Source of the DNA: Hemibagrus wyckioides
Lineage: Eukaryota > Chordata > Actinopteri > Siluriformes > Bagridae
Direction of reading: 5' to 3'
DNA length: 64,000 bases
Assembly (NCBI RefSeq): GCF_019097595.1
Contig: NC_080711.1
Location: forward strand, 19,366,428-19,430,427
This document shows, piece after piece, positions 1-11,858 of this stretch. Numbering within the stretch: position 1 is the stretch's first letter; every line of letters begins with the position of its first letter. A model generated the notes under the pieces. It saw nothing but the letters and a program-made list of their open reading frames with translations. It was not told the DNA's origin and did not search any database. Both the position numbers and the translations under genes were made by a program.

Positions 1-193
1 CATCATCAGAGTTTTTTGATCGGTACACTCAGCCATCCAGTTTACCATGAACACCTGCACACTTGCTTATTCACGAAATCAACCAATCAGAAACTGATGA
101 TCTCCTGGGATCTTAAAACACATGAGTTTTTAGGGTTTACACAAAATGGTGAGGAAAAATAATAAACATGCTGAGCGGTAGTTCTTGTCTTGT

Positions 194-448
194 GGCAGCG
201 GTGGTGTCTCAGGTGGTTAAGGCTCTGGGTCGTTGACCAGAAGATCGGGGCTTCAAGCCCCAGCACTGCCAAGTTGCCACCGTTGGGCCCTTGAGCATGG
301 CCCTTAACCCTCCCTGCTCCAGGGGTGCTGTTTCATGGCTGACCCTGCGCTCTGACCCCAACCTCCAAGGATGGGATATGCGAAGAAAGAATTTCACTGT
401 GCTGTAATGTATACGTGACAAATCAAGGCTATTTCTTTTTCTTTTCTT
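194..448 (+). mobile_element. tRNA-derived SINE, family 1, near full length
   Basis: A tRNA-like head carries an A-box-like stretch (GGTGTCTCAGGTGGTTAAGG, about 202-221) and a B-box-like GGGCTTCAAGCCC near 248-260. A body follows (TTGGGCCCTTGAGCATGGCC, AATTTCACTGTGCTG), ending in a T-rich tail after GTGACAAATCAAGG. At least three truncated copies of the same body occur in this window on the minus strand (near 31.1, 34.8 and 37.4 kb), which shows it is a dispersed family. Such elements are transcribed by RNA polymerase III and moved by a partner LINE. The family name is not certain. No clear target-site duplication was found. Confidence 0.8.
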
Positions 449-484
449 ACTGATTGAGAGGGGTCAAAAGAATAGCCTGTACTT

Positions 485-650
485 GTTTGAGCTGTCAATA
501 GTAACCACTGTTTACAACCACGGTGAGCAGAAGAGCATCCCGACAAGCACAAAACGGTGAATGTTGAGGAGAGAGAAGACGAAAACATCATGTTCCACTC
601 CTTTCTGAGACAAAAAAAAACCCCAAGGCACTGAATCTGGACAGTTAGAA
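485..650 (+). mobile_element. Tc1/mariner-like transposase fragment
   Basis: The stretch resembles the N-terminal/middle part of a common fish Tc1/mariner-superfamily transposase. The hallmark run 'ACCACTGTTTACAACCACGGTGAGCAGAAGAGCATC' (split here for reading: ACCACTGTTTACAAC, then CACGGTGAGCAGAAGAGCAT) recurs at about 3.15, 3.98, 4.15, 38.55 and 53.05 kb. It is followed by a degraded GGACAGTTAGAAGATT motif. Frameshifts and stops leave no usable frame. It is inferred to be a dead transposon scrap. Confidence 0.6.
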
Positions 651-1940
651 GATTAGATTAACTTGGATTTTTTCTTGGTGACACACCAGTGAGTATAATT
701 TAACATAAGACCGGTCACCTCAATGCACCCAAGAAGGTTCTGGACATACTCTTGTTTTGTTAGTTATTAGCATGACGTAGTGTCAAATTTTCACGTGTGA
801 GAGAGAGTTTGAGGTAGCCGTGGTAACCAGGTTAACCCCTGACCTCTGACACAGTCCTTTTGGGTATGTGTGGAAGCCATTACTTGTCCTCCTGTTCCTA
901 ATTAGGGATGAGTCTAAAATTCCCCAGCCTTCAGTGTGGACTAGCAAGAGATGTTTTTTTTTTTTTAATTTAAGTGTTAAATTATTAAAATGTTGGATTT
1001 TCTTTGCTCCAGAACTCAACATAAAATGTGTTTCACTGGATACTTGAGTAAACAGAGTGTTTAAACTTCAACTAGTACATAATACTAAAACAAAACACTA
1101 GCAAATTGTTATTGGTGAAAACAATAGAAGTTCATCCAAATCATGAAAAGTATGACGATCACAAAACAGACTACAGAGGAAGGATGAAAGAGCAGGAAGA
1201 GTTTCATAAACAAAACAAGCTGCCAAAACTTAACAGTTCCAAAGGGCAGGCACACAAAAACAGGTGATGCAAAAAATAAGGGCAACAGTCACATAATTCC
1301 GATAATACATGTGACATAACGTTCAAAAATACCCAGACATGCAAAAGTAATGGAACAAACACATAATCCCAATCATAATCCAAAGGCATGAGTTACAAAC
1401 AAGCAAAGTTCTGTCAGGGAAAAACAACTATATCCATGAAAAAACAAGAGCTAAAAATGAGTCCTTAGCAAATCGCAGGAAACTGAGCACATACATCGCG
1501 TAGAGACACTGAAACAAATAATAACACCAAACACGCTAAAGGGGAACAGATGAGCTCAGTTAATTGTGCTTATAAATAGTGATTGTTGGGATGCAGCGGC
1601 CATATTTACCGGCTGCTTCCAAATGGGATCGATGACGTTACGTGCTGTGACAACGATGCACCTTGATAATCAATTGGCCAGATATTTGTTCTTTGAGGAG
1701 TAATCAGTTTCCCAGTGTGTCCTGAGCCAGGGTCCTTACCAGTCATGTACACAGTATACACAATATATATTCACTATCTAGGGAGCTAGAGAGCTGATTG
1801 AGACACACCCATGAAAAGTGAAACTAGCTAACAGTGGAATTTTGCCAGCTTTTTGCATTTTTCCATAGTAAACTTGCTAACGTGTTGATTGGCTGACTGA
1901 TTTAACGTGTTTTAAATTAATTGATTAATTTATAAAATTT
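651..1940. other. AT-rich sequence, no feature recognised
   Basis: No coding-like frame, RNA gene or recognised repeat is visible apart from a short T-run near 954-966. Short open frames here lack codon-like composition and splice context. Confidence 0.5.

Positions 1941-2012
<72 letters not shown>
1941..2012. repeat. (TTTC)n microsatellite
   Basis: An uninterrupted tetranucleotide array of about 18 units. It is pure, which suggests recent length change, and lies in AT-rich flanks. Confidence 0.97.
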
Positions 2013-2238
2013 ATTTTATACAAATGAATAAAACTCGGGTTCTAATTATAGCCTAGTTTGAATTCTTTACAAACTAGGCAAAGATAGTGATTTTATTAAT
2101 TAATTAGTGTTATTGTTTTTAGGTTTGAATTGTAGCCCAAAGAAATTTGGTTGAAAATTTCGGACACTGACATGAGCATATTAACATATCTAAGAAATAA
2201 GATTTTATCTCACAAGCAGTCTTAAGGCAGCAACCTGC

Positions 2239-2262
2239 ATGTGTGTGTGTGTATGTGTGTGT

Positions 2263-2305
<43 letters not shown>
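2239..2305. repeat. (GT)n microsatellite
   Basis: A GT dinucleotide run of about 67 bp with two GTAT interruptions in its first half and a pure second half. Confidence 0.97.
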
Positions 2306-2306
<1 letters not shown>

Positions 2307-2428
2307 TGCAGCAGCCTATGGAAAGTGATGACTCAAGTTTATGTTAGTAACGTAGTGTGTATTGTCAGTGAGTTAGAGGAGTATGTAAACGTCTACCCCC
2401 GCTAAGCTTTTTAGCAGTCAGAGCTTTG

Positions 2429-2456
2429 TATGTGTGTGTGTGTGTGTGTGTGTGTA
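2429..2456. repeat. (TG)n microsatellite
   Basis: A pure TG run of about 14 units. The unusual threonine/histidine-rich short frame on the other strand is only its translation. Confidence 0.95.
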
Positions 2457-3134
2457 CACGAGAAAGGAAGGAATAAGCATCTAGGAAAGTGTCAAATAAG
2501 CAAATTATCCTATACAGAGATTTGTGTGTGTGTTTAAACAAACACGAGTAGCATTTAAATTGCCACAAAAAAGGTAGCAGGATTTTGGGCTAAAGCTTTT
2601 AATAAAAGTGGCTCCCAGCTGAGCTGTGGAAAACACAGGAAGAGGCATAACTGTGCATGATGAGCCATCAGGCCAAATGTCATGACCATGACCAATGGTC
2701 AAAGATCACAACCCTTAGCACAGACTGTTCCACATGTGGGTTTTATGGTCCTTAAAATCCTAGTATTGCTTACATAAGCATCCATGTTTACAGATATTCC
2801 ATAAGAAAACTAATCTTTAGTATACTCTTTACTTGATGTTTACATAGAATACGTTCAGCCTTGTAGAGTTGATTATTTGAGCTAATGGCTTGTGCAAAAT
2901 CTCAGAAGTTGCTAAAACGCAGTTCTCTTCCTCTAATAAATAGCATTTCTAATAACATGACATTTAATTTAGCAAATTCTGAAATATCGGATATCTTTTT
3001 TTTGCCAAGTAGCATAGGCAGATTCTGTATCACATTACAGTCAACCCATGGGTGAGGTCACATTTTGATCCTTTTGATTTAATTTCACAAACCCTGCAGA
3101 TCATAGATGAATAGTTATAATTTATTATGAATAA

Positions 3135-3300
3135 ATTTTGTAAATTTGTTGTAAATAAACACTCTTCACATCCATGGTGAACAGAAAAGCATCTCAGAAT
3201 GCACAACAGGACAAAATTCAAGGCTGATGCGCTACAACCACCCAAGACCAAATCAGGTTTCATATCTGGTACACAGACTTGAAATTGGACACTAGAAAGT
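3135..3300 (+). mobile_element. Tc1/mariner-like transposase fragment
   Basis: Contains AACACTCTTCACATCCATGG followed by GTGAACAGAAAAGCATCTCA and GAATGCACAACAGG, then GATGCGCTACAACCACCC. This is the same portion of the transposase reading as the copy near 0.5 kb but longer and better kept. No intact frame remains. The flanks are AT-rich and give no inverted repeats. Confidence 0.65.
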
Positions 3301-3970
3301 CATATAATTTATTTATTTATTGCTTAATTGTCAGTTCGCACACATTTAACTCTTGTCATTGACTGTTACCATAGAAACAAATCTCTCACTCTGACTGGCT
3401 TCATACAGTAGAACTGGCTTTATATAGAAAAAAAAAATACTTATATGCAACTACACTAAAACACCTGATTTTTTTTTTTTAAATTCTCTACTATTCTAAT
3501 TCAATACAGTTCAGTATTATTTGTATAAAGCTTTTAAAATGTTTAAGTTCATTGTTTATAAAGTGCACTCTTAACACAAAAGACATTTGCACAGACCTTT
3601 GCATATCAATATATGCATGGATAAAAAATTTCCATTCAGGTTATACATTTTAATCAATTAATTTATCCCTAATAATAGAGACAGGGATGACGGGGGTGAG
3701 GGAAAAGCTCCTTAAGATGATATGAGGAAGTAAACTTCAGAGCAGACTCAAATAGGAACCCATCTTCATCGGAGGGACACAGAAGAGTGTGATAACAAAT
3801 CATTTGCCTTCTATATCTGGGTACTATATGGTGAAAAAGTGCCAGGAAATTCTATTTTTAACATAAAGTCTGTCTTGTTAAAATGATCAGATGTTCATTG
3901 ATGGAGACTTGAGTGCAAAACTGTGGCAAGTGAACTCCAAAGGCTAATTATTTTGCTAATAAGGCTACAG
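3301..3970. other. AT-rich sequence, no feature recognised
   Basis: A-runs and T-runs and short TTTA stretches only. A motif CTGTTACCATAGAAAC at about 3363 resembles the CTGTTACCATAGCAAC block of dispersed repeats near 43.9 and 48.0 kb but is too short to assign. Confidence 0.45.
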
Positions 3971-3971
3971 T

Positions 3972-4032
3972 TTTGCTAACTGTAGCAAAATAAACACTGT
4001 TCACAATCACAGAGAGCAGAAAAGCATCTCAG
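3972..4032 (+). mobile_element. Tc1/mariner-like fragment, short
   Basis: AAACACTGTTCACAATCACA then GAGAGCAGAAAAGCATCTCA matches the segment seen near 0.5 and 3.1 kb. It breaks off after CAGAATC. Confidence 0.5.
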
Positions 4033-4147
4033 AATCTCTATTTTCTGTTCACTGATAGCTAAAATTCCTGTTTTTGATTCTTGTTTCTGATCTGGATATC
4101 TTCTCTTCTGTCCCATCGACCTGAAAGTATGCTATGTTCTACTTCCT

Positions 4148-4243
4148 GACATGCTTTTCAGCTCATCACAGCTGCAAGGAGTGATTATTTGACTTACCAT
4201 AGCCTTCCTGTCAGCTCAAACCAGATCATTCTGGTGAGGGTCT
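4148..4243 (-). mobile_element. Tc1/mariner-like fragment, inverted
   Basis: On this strand CATGCTTTTCAGCTCATCAC then CATAGCCTTCCTGTCAGCTC is the reverse complement of the same transposase segment. It lies about 115 bp from a fragment in the opposite orientation, so either two insertions or an internal inversion took place here. Confidence 0.6.
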
Positions 4244-4446
4244 TTACAATGTGTGCAGTTAGCATGTAGGGTTAATTGAAAAAGGCAACAGGAGAGAATG
4301 GAGGAACGAAAGAGTGAAACAGAAAAGGAGATGTAAAAGTGAAAACCTGAAAAAGATTGGAAGAAACCGGATCAGTGGGGAATTATATAGTATGATATAG
4401 TTGTTTACCAAGGACAAATTATCTTCTGTCCACACCTTCCTGCCAG

Positions 4447-4494
4447 CACACACTCACACACACACATACACGCGCACACACACACACACACACA
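4447..4494. repeat. (CA)n microsatellite, interrupted
   Basis: A CA run of about 48 bp with TACACGCG interruptions. Confidence 0.93.
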
Positions 4495-4694
4495 TTCTGT
4501 AATGTCGATGTAGGATGATGGATGGAACAGATTTGGCACTGATGCTGTTTAAGTTGGACAGACTGTCTACGCATCCGTTTGGTTGCCATTTTTCACCCCA
4601 AAGTGACAGGAATGGAGCGAACGAAAGACAGAGAACGACAAATAGACAGAGACGAGTGAGTGAGAATGAGAGAAAGCAGAGATTAGAGAGAGGC

Positions 4695-4710
4695 AAAAAA
4701 AAAAAAAAAA
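4695..4710. repeat. poly(A) run
   Basis: Sixteen A residues after a purine-rich GAGA-type stretch (about 4610-4694). No retrotransposon body is recognised upstream. Confidence 0.8.
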
Positions 4711-4890
4711 GACGAGTGAAATTTCTTTGCTTCATGACACCATCACTTTTCTCCTTATGAATGCGCTGTGTTCAAGTTTCCGAGACAGAATGTGTGTATG
4801 AATTATGAAGTGGATTTTTGTTTAACGTAGATCTCTGGGGTGGTATTTTACAATCTCAGATTATTTGCTTGCTGAATAAACTTTTGTTGG

Positions 4891-5132
4891 GCTGCATGTT
4901 CTTCCCATACTCCAAGTATTACAGTTTCCTCCAAAAGTCTAAAGACATATGTAGTAGGTTGATTGGGACCTCTAATCAACTGTCTGTAGTGTGTGATTGA
5001 GTGTGTGTGTGCAAAATCGTGCCCTGTGATGGGTTGGTACCTTGAGATAGAATGTGATAGACTCCAGGTTCCCTGTGACGCTACATAGGATAAGCGGTTG
5101 AGAAAATGGATGGATGGATGGATGGATGGATG
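4891..5132 (+). mobile_element. 5'-truncated DANA/Mermaid-type SINE
   Basis: The body is recognisable as GCATGTTCTTCCCATACTCC, TTTCCTCCAAAAGTCTAAAG, GTAGTGTGTGATTGAGTGTG and CCCTGTGATGGGTTGG. It ends in GATAAGCGGTTGAGAAAATGG and a (GATG)n tail at 5107-5132. The tRNA-like head is missing. A full-length relative lies at 25.7-26.0 kb. Confidence 0.85.
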
Positions 5133-7205
5133 ATTTCATGCAAGAATGCCATGTCAAGAATGACTTTTAACACCTCCTATTTGAGCTGAAACAGACATCG
5201 GGCAGGGTGTGTGGGGTTTATATACGGGGAAATAGAGCGAACAGATGTCAGATTCCATGGTAACAGTCACTACATACAACATCTACTGAAGTGAACCAGA
5301 TACACAATATATTTTTTCACACATAAATCTGTTGTGAAGAGACCATCACCTCACCTCACCTCCCTGGAGGAGGAGATGAGTATTTTGGTATCTGATAACG
5401 TGAGCAGGACTGTACCAAGTCTGTTTCATGAAATCTAAATGTCCACGGAAATTTGTTTGTTCAATAGTCATGATGAATTGTGTTGCTGGAATTTTCTGTT
5501 AGACTCAATATAAGACATTTAATATCGCCATGTTTCCTTTAGTTCCCTCAGAAAAAAGTAGTCAAAATCTAACAACTGGAATATCATGCTTCCTAATTCC
5601 CTACTTTTTGAGGACCATCACTCTGTGTATCTAACTCATTGGCATGAGATAAATAGTTACTTCTTAGTAAATTACACAAATGGACTCGCCTAAGGCTCCT
5701 GCACATGTTGCGTTACGGTTGGGTGATTTGCTCTCTTTCTCTGGGTGGTAGAAACCCCAGCTTTGATTAACCACTCCTCTTTAAAAACACTGGCGGCAAG
5801 CGGTTGTAAAAAAAATTGGAGCCGGTGAAGGAATTTGCAGGAGTGAAAGCCACCGTCGGTGCGGTGATAATTCAATGAAACGTAAAATAAGTCTAACAAA
5901 AGGAGCTGCTCTCCAGGGGCGGATTTGATGATGTTTTTTTTATGTTACCGAATCCCGTTTCCAGAGCCAACACACTGTTCCTTTTAGAAAAAGGTGAGCT
6001 CTTAACGTTGAATCATCTCAAAGGTGCTACTTACTGCTCTTACTCATTAAACTCCTTTATAGATGAAATGAAACATGGCTCCTGTGCTATTTAGTTACAT
6101 ATAGCAAACATTGCTGTTTTACATAAAAATGCATAACGGCTGTGTTCCTATACTATATTTATTGCTCTTTTCTTCTTGAATTCCTGACACAGCTGTAGCT
6201 TTCAGGACGACTCTTTTGCGCTAGAGAGCAGAGATTCTTTCTCGAAATGCCAAATAAATCTGTTTTCAAGTGTAAACAAAAATAATAAGATGCCTCAAAT
6301 GTTGTGCATAGTTTGAACCCTGGACATTACTGAGATCTTGAGAGTCTGGTTCATCTCTTCCTAATATCATCAGGGAGTTTTCTCATTAGGCTTGCTTATT
6401 AGGAATAATTTAACCTGAACAATTTATATTCGGAATTTTGAGATTTCTGGAAAGCTGCTTTGTGACTATTGTGGTTCAATGTTAAAAACTTATATATAAA
6501 TAAATAAAATAAAATAAATTTATGAGATTCCATGCTGCATCCTCTTAATCCCAGAATCACCTTTTTCGACTAAAGAACGGGAAAATAGCGTAATATTTAT
6601 TATTTAATTTAATAGCTGAACACAGATTTATTAGTTATAACAATTTATTTATTTATTTTTGTCATAGAAAATATATTTTTGCAGTATGGCTTAACTATGG
6701 AAAAAAATACAGATTTTATTAATTTATTTATTTAATTGTATTACTGGTCCTTCAGTCCTTAGTATATGAGTACTACTACATCACAACATCGCTACATTCC
6801 ATCGCTAAAGATGGTTTCCCATCTTTAAAGTGTCTTTATGTTAGAACAATGTTTACTTGACTTCCACCTGATCTAAGCAGCATGGTCCCCTTATATGCAT
6901 CCCAGTGAAGTTCACTCACTTGATAGTTTTGTTTCTGCTGTTCGTGATCAGCTCTGCCTTTACTCTCTGACTGAGGCTGGAGTTTGTCTCCTGTGACAGC
7001 TCCGGGTGGCTGTAAACACAGACAGGAAACAGGTTATGAAATAATTACTGTAATTATCCTGATTGGTGCATCTGAAAACACTCAGAATCATCAGTTTCTT
7101 ACAAAACAAAGTATCACATACAGCGTCTGGCCTTTGCTGGATTACATAGGCACATCTGTAATTTTATTCTTCTGAATAATCTAATCTGAACCCTGGATGA
7201 CGCCT
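5133..7205. other. Non-coding stretch, nothing recognised
   Basis: Mixed-composition DNA with AT-rich islands (TTTA runs near 6480-6510, 6640-6660 and 6720-6740). No protein similarity, RNA gene or repeat copy was recognised. Confidence 0.45.
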
Positions 7206-7228
7206 TGTGTGTGTGTGTGTGTGTGTGT
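7206..7228. repeat. (GT)n microsatellite
   Basis: A pure GT run of about 11 units. Confidence 0.93.
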
Positions 7229-7418
7229 ACTCATTTTCAGGAAAATGTAGACTTGTGACAAATGAGCTTATATACACAATGGAACCCATATATCGAAAAA
7301 ATTCTGAAATAAATCAGAAATGTCATGAAATCAGTGTTACTGAAGACGAACGAAAGAATGAATGAATATCACCCCCCTACTTTTTATTCAACCTCTGTCT
7401 ATTAGGCAAACATAAAGG

Positions 7419-7504
7419 CTTATGATGTTTGCATAGGGCAGTTTACTCTGGGAAATAAAGACTTATGATGTTTGCATAGGGCGGTTTACTCTGGGAAATA
7501 AAGA
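7419..7504. repeat. 43-bp tandem duplication
   Basis: Two adjacent 43-bp units starting CTTATGATGTTTGCATAGGG differ at one position (GGGCAG versus GGGCGG). The near identity in otherwise decayed DNA indicates a recent local duplication. Confidence 0.95.
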
Positions 7505-8365
7505 GAGACAATTACAGATAAAGACAGACAGAGGTAGACAGAAAGACAAAGAGAAGGCTGGAATAAGTTTAACAATACACAGCGAACAAGTCAGGGGTAT
7601 CCACAGAGAGATGTGTTGGCATCATGCTCATTCTCAGAACAATTGTTTGTATGAGTAAGAAAGAGAGAGAGAGAGAGACTAACCCTTGCAGTGTTTAATG
7701 CTCATGCATGCTCGATGACATCACAAGAACGTGAGTTTGTGATTCTGCTTCCAATTCCTTCCTCTAATGCTTTCCATTCGCTTACATCGGCCCATTAGTA
7801 CGCATATTCAGCACATATTAAATCCAATCTCAAACTTCATTTAGCTCTTACCTCAGAAACGAACATGATTTAGCTCTATCACTATGGTGAATTGATTTAA
7901 TTCCTAGTTACCAGGCCAGTAACTCACTCAATAACTCCATTAGCCAATCAGAAGCTTTTTTAATTTATTACATGAATTTCTGGAATCTTCCAGCTTGTAA
8001 CATGTGTCTTCCTGTGGTAACATGAAATGTTTATGAAAAAGTAAGAATTCATATCTTTAGCTTAGGTTTTTGGAAACATTCAGCCTGAACTGTATATAAA
8101 ACTACCATTAGGTCTTCCAACAATGTATAACATCTCCATCTCTATCAGCACCTACGTAACCACCACCAGAACTTCCTCCACCATTGAGTATAAGGTGATT
8201 CATTTCCTATTCCAGCATGCGTTGCTTTGTTTTAATCCTTTTATATCAAAATGATGTTCAATTACAAGTTCTGATAATTAGAGAGCACTGTGCTTTAAAC
8301 GTTTATCTAATCAGACCTTCAGCAGGAGCCGCTTAAGTATTTAACGACTGTATTGTGTAATTCTT

Positions 8366-8387
8366 AAAAAAAAAAAAAAAAAAAAAA
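8366..8387. repeat. poly(A) run
   Basis: Twenty-two A residues. No retrotransposon 3' end was recognised before it. Confidence 0.85.
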
Positions 8388-8739
8388 TAGATGTAGTTTG
8401 CTCTTACTCTAGCATCGATAAATCACAGACTGGACATGTCGTCACCATTACAGAAGTAGTGCAGAATAATTCCTGTCCTAAATGATGATTCAGGATGGTG
8501 ACCTATGGCCGCAACACGATTTCATTTCTACTACAATTTACTTGTCTGAAAAATTATGGGTCCATCAATGTTGCTTAATGGTTAGAAGAAGAAGAAGAAA
8601 AAAAAGCTTGCATCTGTGTTATTTCTCTAAGTGTACTCAGGAGACCTCAGCACAGTCGATCAACAGTGGAGAGCTCTGGACACAATTTGAATGCTGAGAA
8701 TGCTGAAGACTGCAAAACAAACACTTTCGGATTAAAGTG

Positions 8740-8935
8740 AAAAAGCGCAGGGATCCTGTCAGGGATTGTAGCGCTATTCAAACAGGGGATAAGATTTCCA
8801 GACATAATGTGTCTGTTAAGCATTGTTGCTGAAGGACGTCTGCGGTAATTACGAGCTGATACAAGCTGATTGTTTTGACCTTTATTGCGCTACAGCTCTG
8901 CCGTGGAGCTTTATCCGTGCTAATATTTTTTGCGC
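8740..8935. other. Candidate conserved non-coding block
   Basis: Non-repetitive, balanced composition with retained CpGs and several AT-core sites (GGTAATTACGAGC, CAAGCTGATTGTTTTGACC, CCGTGCTAATATT). No coding frame stands out. It is unlike the surrounding repeat debris, so a regulatory element is possible, but this is only an impression from composition and needs cross-species alignment. Confidence 0.2.
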
Positions 8936-9235
8936 TGGATTGGTTGGTCACGTGATCTTAAGGTGTATGTAGGCTTTACGTGCGCTGAGAAGTGCTTTCT
9001 AACATCATGTGTGTTTTATTGTTCTGATTGGTTTCAGGAGACACTTGAAAGAGTGTTTGATGCAGAAGAAAAAGCAGATGGAATCTTTACTATCATGCCT
9101 GTCAGGATGGGGTATGTATTTCTAAAACAAGGGTGTAATCTATCCAGACATAGTGTAATAAAAACAAAGATATGCATGATGGTGGTTTGAGATGAAAAGA
9201 AAAGATCTCTGAATTATATCTTATAAAGTATACTT

Positions 9236-9326
9236 CACACACACATACACACACACAGCCTAAAGACACCAAGTCCTGGAATCTCGGTACACAGATTACA
9301 CCTTATTGAAGCAAAACAAGAAGGGA

Positions 9327-9367
<41 letters not shown>

Positions 9368-9539
9368 TGTGTGTGTGTGTGTTTGTGTGTGCTAGAAGTT
9401 ATTAGATATGAGCAATCTTTTAAAAGCAAGAGGTCATCACCTGACTGTCTCTCTGTCTCTGTGCCACTACTATTTCAATTTATCTGTTTGTTTTTCTCTG
9501 TCTCTATCTCCAAAGCCTTCAAAAATACTTAGAATCTGG

Positions 9540-9579
<40 letters not shown>

Positions 9580-9675
9580 GCTACTGTGTTTGTGTAATGG
9601 AGGCTTTCAGGAGGGATTTTACTGCATGCTGCAAATTTATTAAACATTCTTGCAGGGTTAAACTTTGTGGGTGGG

Positions 9676-9732
<57 letters not shown>
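9236..9732. repeat. Cluster of CA, CT and GT microsatellites
   Basis: Four tracts: (CA)n at about 9236-9258; (TC)n passing into (GT)n at 9331-9390; (CA)n at 9541-9576; and (TC)n passing into (AC)n at 9680-9732. All open frames here are translations of dinucleotides. Confidence 0.95.
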
Positions 9733-9824
9733 TAGCCCATGCTTAAAGGTAACACTGCATAACGCTGCATAACTCCCTATACACACTCCTATGTTATTAC
9801 TATAAAAATAAACACTTAGAGGAA

Positions 9825-9965
9825 TGCTGTTATAGGAAACTGATCAACACACTGGTGATGCAGCTCATAGGTGACTTTTTTCCAATAACAGCACACCACC
9901 CAACGATTTATTCCTTTTATACCGCAGCAGTTTACCAACAACTGCTTATTAAAGAATGATACGTC
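9825..9965 (+). repeat. Dispersed hairpin repeat (TGCTGTTATAGGAAA family)
   Basis: TGCTGTTATAGGAAA at 9825 is mirrored by TTTTTTCCAATAACAGCA ending at 9892, so the core can fold back on itself. It is followed by CGATTTATTCCTTTTATACCG. Related blocks occur near 43.64 and 61.27 kb, and loose scraps (TGCTGTGGTATAA) near 46.0 and 62.55 kb. Probably a non-autonomous DNA element; superfamily unknown. Confidence 0.55.
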
Positions 9966-9969
9966 ATAC

Positions 9970-11640
9970 ATTTAACTGCTAATTTAATGTTGTGTTTTAA
10001 GATTGTGTGTAAGTCGAGACAAGCTAAGTCCCTGTTCCTATATTGACAAGTTTCATATCATTTTGTATTCATTTATGAGCCTAGCCCCTATCTAAGATAT
10101 AAATACAAACATAAGTCTTCATGAATGAACCGCTGATAACATCAACAAAACCGACTTCATGTTATAAATAGAATAAATTTCCTGGTTGCACGTTTCATAG
10201 TTCACAGTTTTAGACGGGAAATGATTTAAATGATAATCACACTGTCTGCTGTTATCCAGATGAAGATGTGTGGGTTCCCTTATGAGTCTGGTTCCTCTCA
10301 AGGAATTAAAAATAAACTCTCTCAAAACATTTACGTTTTTTTTTTTTTTTTTATGAATAAATGGTGAGAACATGAACATACACATATGCTGTGCCTGTGA
10401 TAATTATGTGTAACTTCCCATCCTTAAGAATTCACCTAACGTCCGGTGTTCCCATGCTCCATCATGACCCTGATAAAGATAAAGAGATTTCTAAATCATG
10501 GGTAAGATTATAACAATAATCTGATACATTTTTTTTTACATTTATTATTCTGATCTAAAAAGTTCTAGAAATTCTAGGTTTTTTTACCTTTAAAAAAGGT
10601 GTGAAATTGCTCATACATTAGACACATACAAAAAACAAACAATACAATCTTCTTGTAATGGGGTACAACTTGTACCTGCAGTGTTTATTGCCCCTAAGTG
10701 AGCTTAGGCATGAATTATCCCACTAGGTCGCCCAGACGATAAAAAATACCCATTTTAATAGGAAAACATTCCGGAAACTTCTTTGTTAATGAGGTGAAAC
10801 TTGAAGTATAGCTGAAACTGAGGATTTCTTTTTTCCCAATAGTTCAAACATTCATTTTTAACTTATGATTGATTTAATCCTCTAGGTCATTTGGAATTAT
10901 GTGCTGTATTGAAATGAAATAATACTTGAGGAGATTTTTGCTAATGGCATCAAAACAGCAGCTCAGCTACAGCAAGCTATTTGATCCTAACCTGGATAAT
11001 TAAGTTACTGATAATAACTAAACGAATCAATTTTGCAGATTTCCAAAAACTATACTATAAACATTCATTACATTACACAAGGTAACACTAAAGAAAACTG
11101 AAACGTTAGCCAGCTGCTCCATGTTTATAGCCTACCACCATTAAAAACTCATAAGACCCTCTAACTCACGTTGAATAAAATTAAAAAAAAAAAAGATTTT
11201 ACATGAACTGGATTTACAGTTTATGATATATTTTTCCTCTCACGTTGCCATGATGAACACATTTCTACATGCTGAGACTTTTATATTTGTGGAAATTCAT
11301 GAAGGACCACCAAGATGAAGGCAACTCAGGCTGAACAGATTATTAATGCAGCTGGCCAAAACAGCAAACACCTCTTGCTAACTTAAAAAGGACATAAATT
11401 CATGTCTGCTCTTATGTTAGAACTGTTTTTTTTAAACCATTAGCCAGCAAAGTGTCTTTGCAAAGTCAATCATTAGCTTATAGTGGAAACTAGCATAATA
11501 ACTGCAAATAAGTAGCATAATGCTAGCACTGAGTCAATCGTTTCGTTTGAGTCTACTGTACCTTCCAGACTTGTATTTTGTTTTCTATAGTATAAATAGT
11601 GTGAATTGTGAAAATTTCCAAGAAGATGAAGATACTTCAT
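9970..11640. other. Non-coding stretch, nothing recognised
   Basis: AT-rich DNA with a 17-T run near 10336-10352 and scattered TAGCATAA/GCTAGC words toward 11.5 kb. No gene or repeat was assigned. Confidence 0.45.
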
Positions 11641-11858
11641 GTACTTAACACTCAATTTTGCTTATGTAGTGGAAGATGGGCGGGGCTACCAGGATGAGAA
11701 AAGATTTCAAGATGGCACACGACACTCTGGTGAACAAGATCTTAGAAATGGCTTTTAAATTAGCTCACAGTATTTGATCTGTTTTCATTTTAAAAATTCA
11801 CCGTATTTTTCACCATCACTTGTCGTCGTCTGGGAAACGGCTTCCATTATACACTGTT

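Noticed and set aside
200..270. Possible genuine tRNA gene at the A/B-box region
   Set aside because: The cloverleaf is not kept and the sequence continues into a SINE body that is repeated elsewhere. The same applies to the B-box words near 16.5, 24.6, 25.75, 33.76, 37.7 and 44.94 kb.
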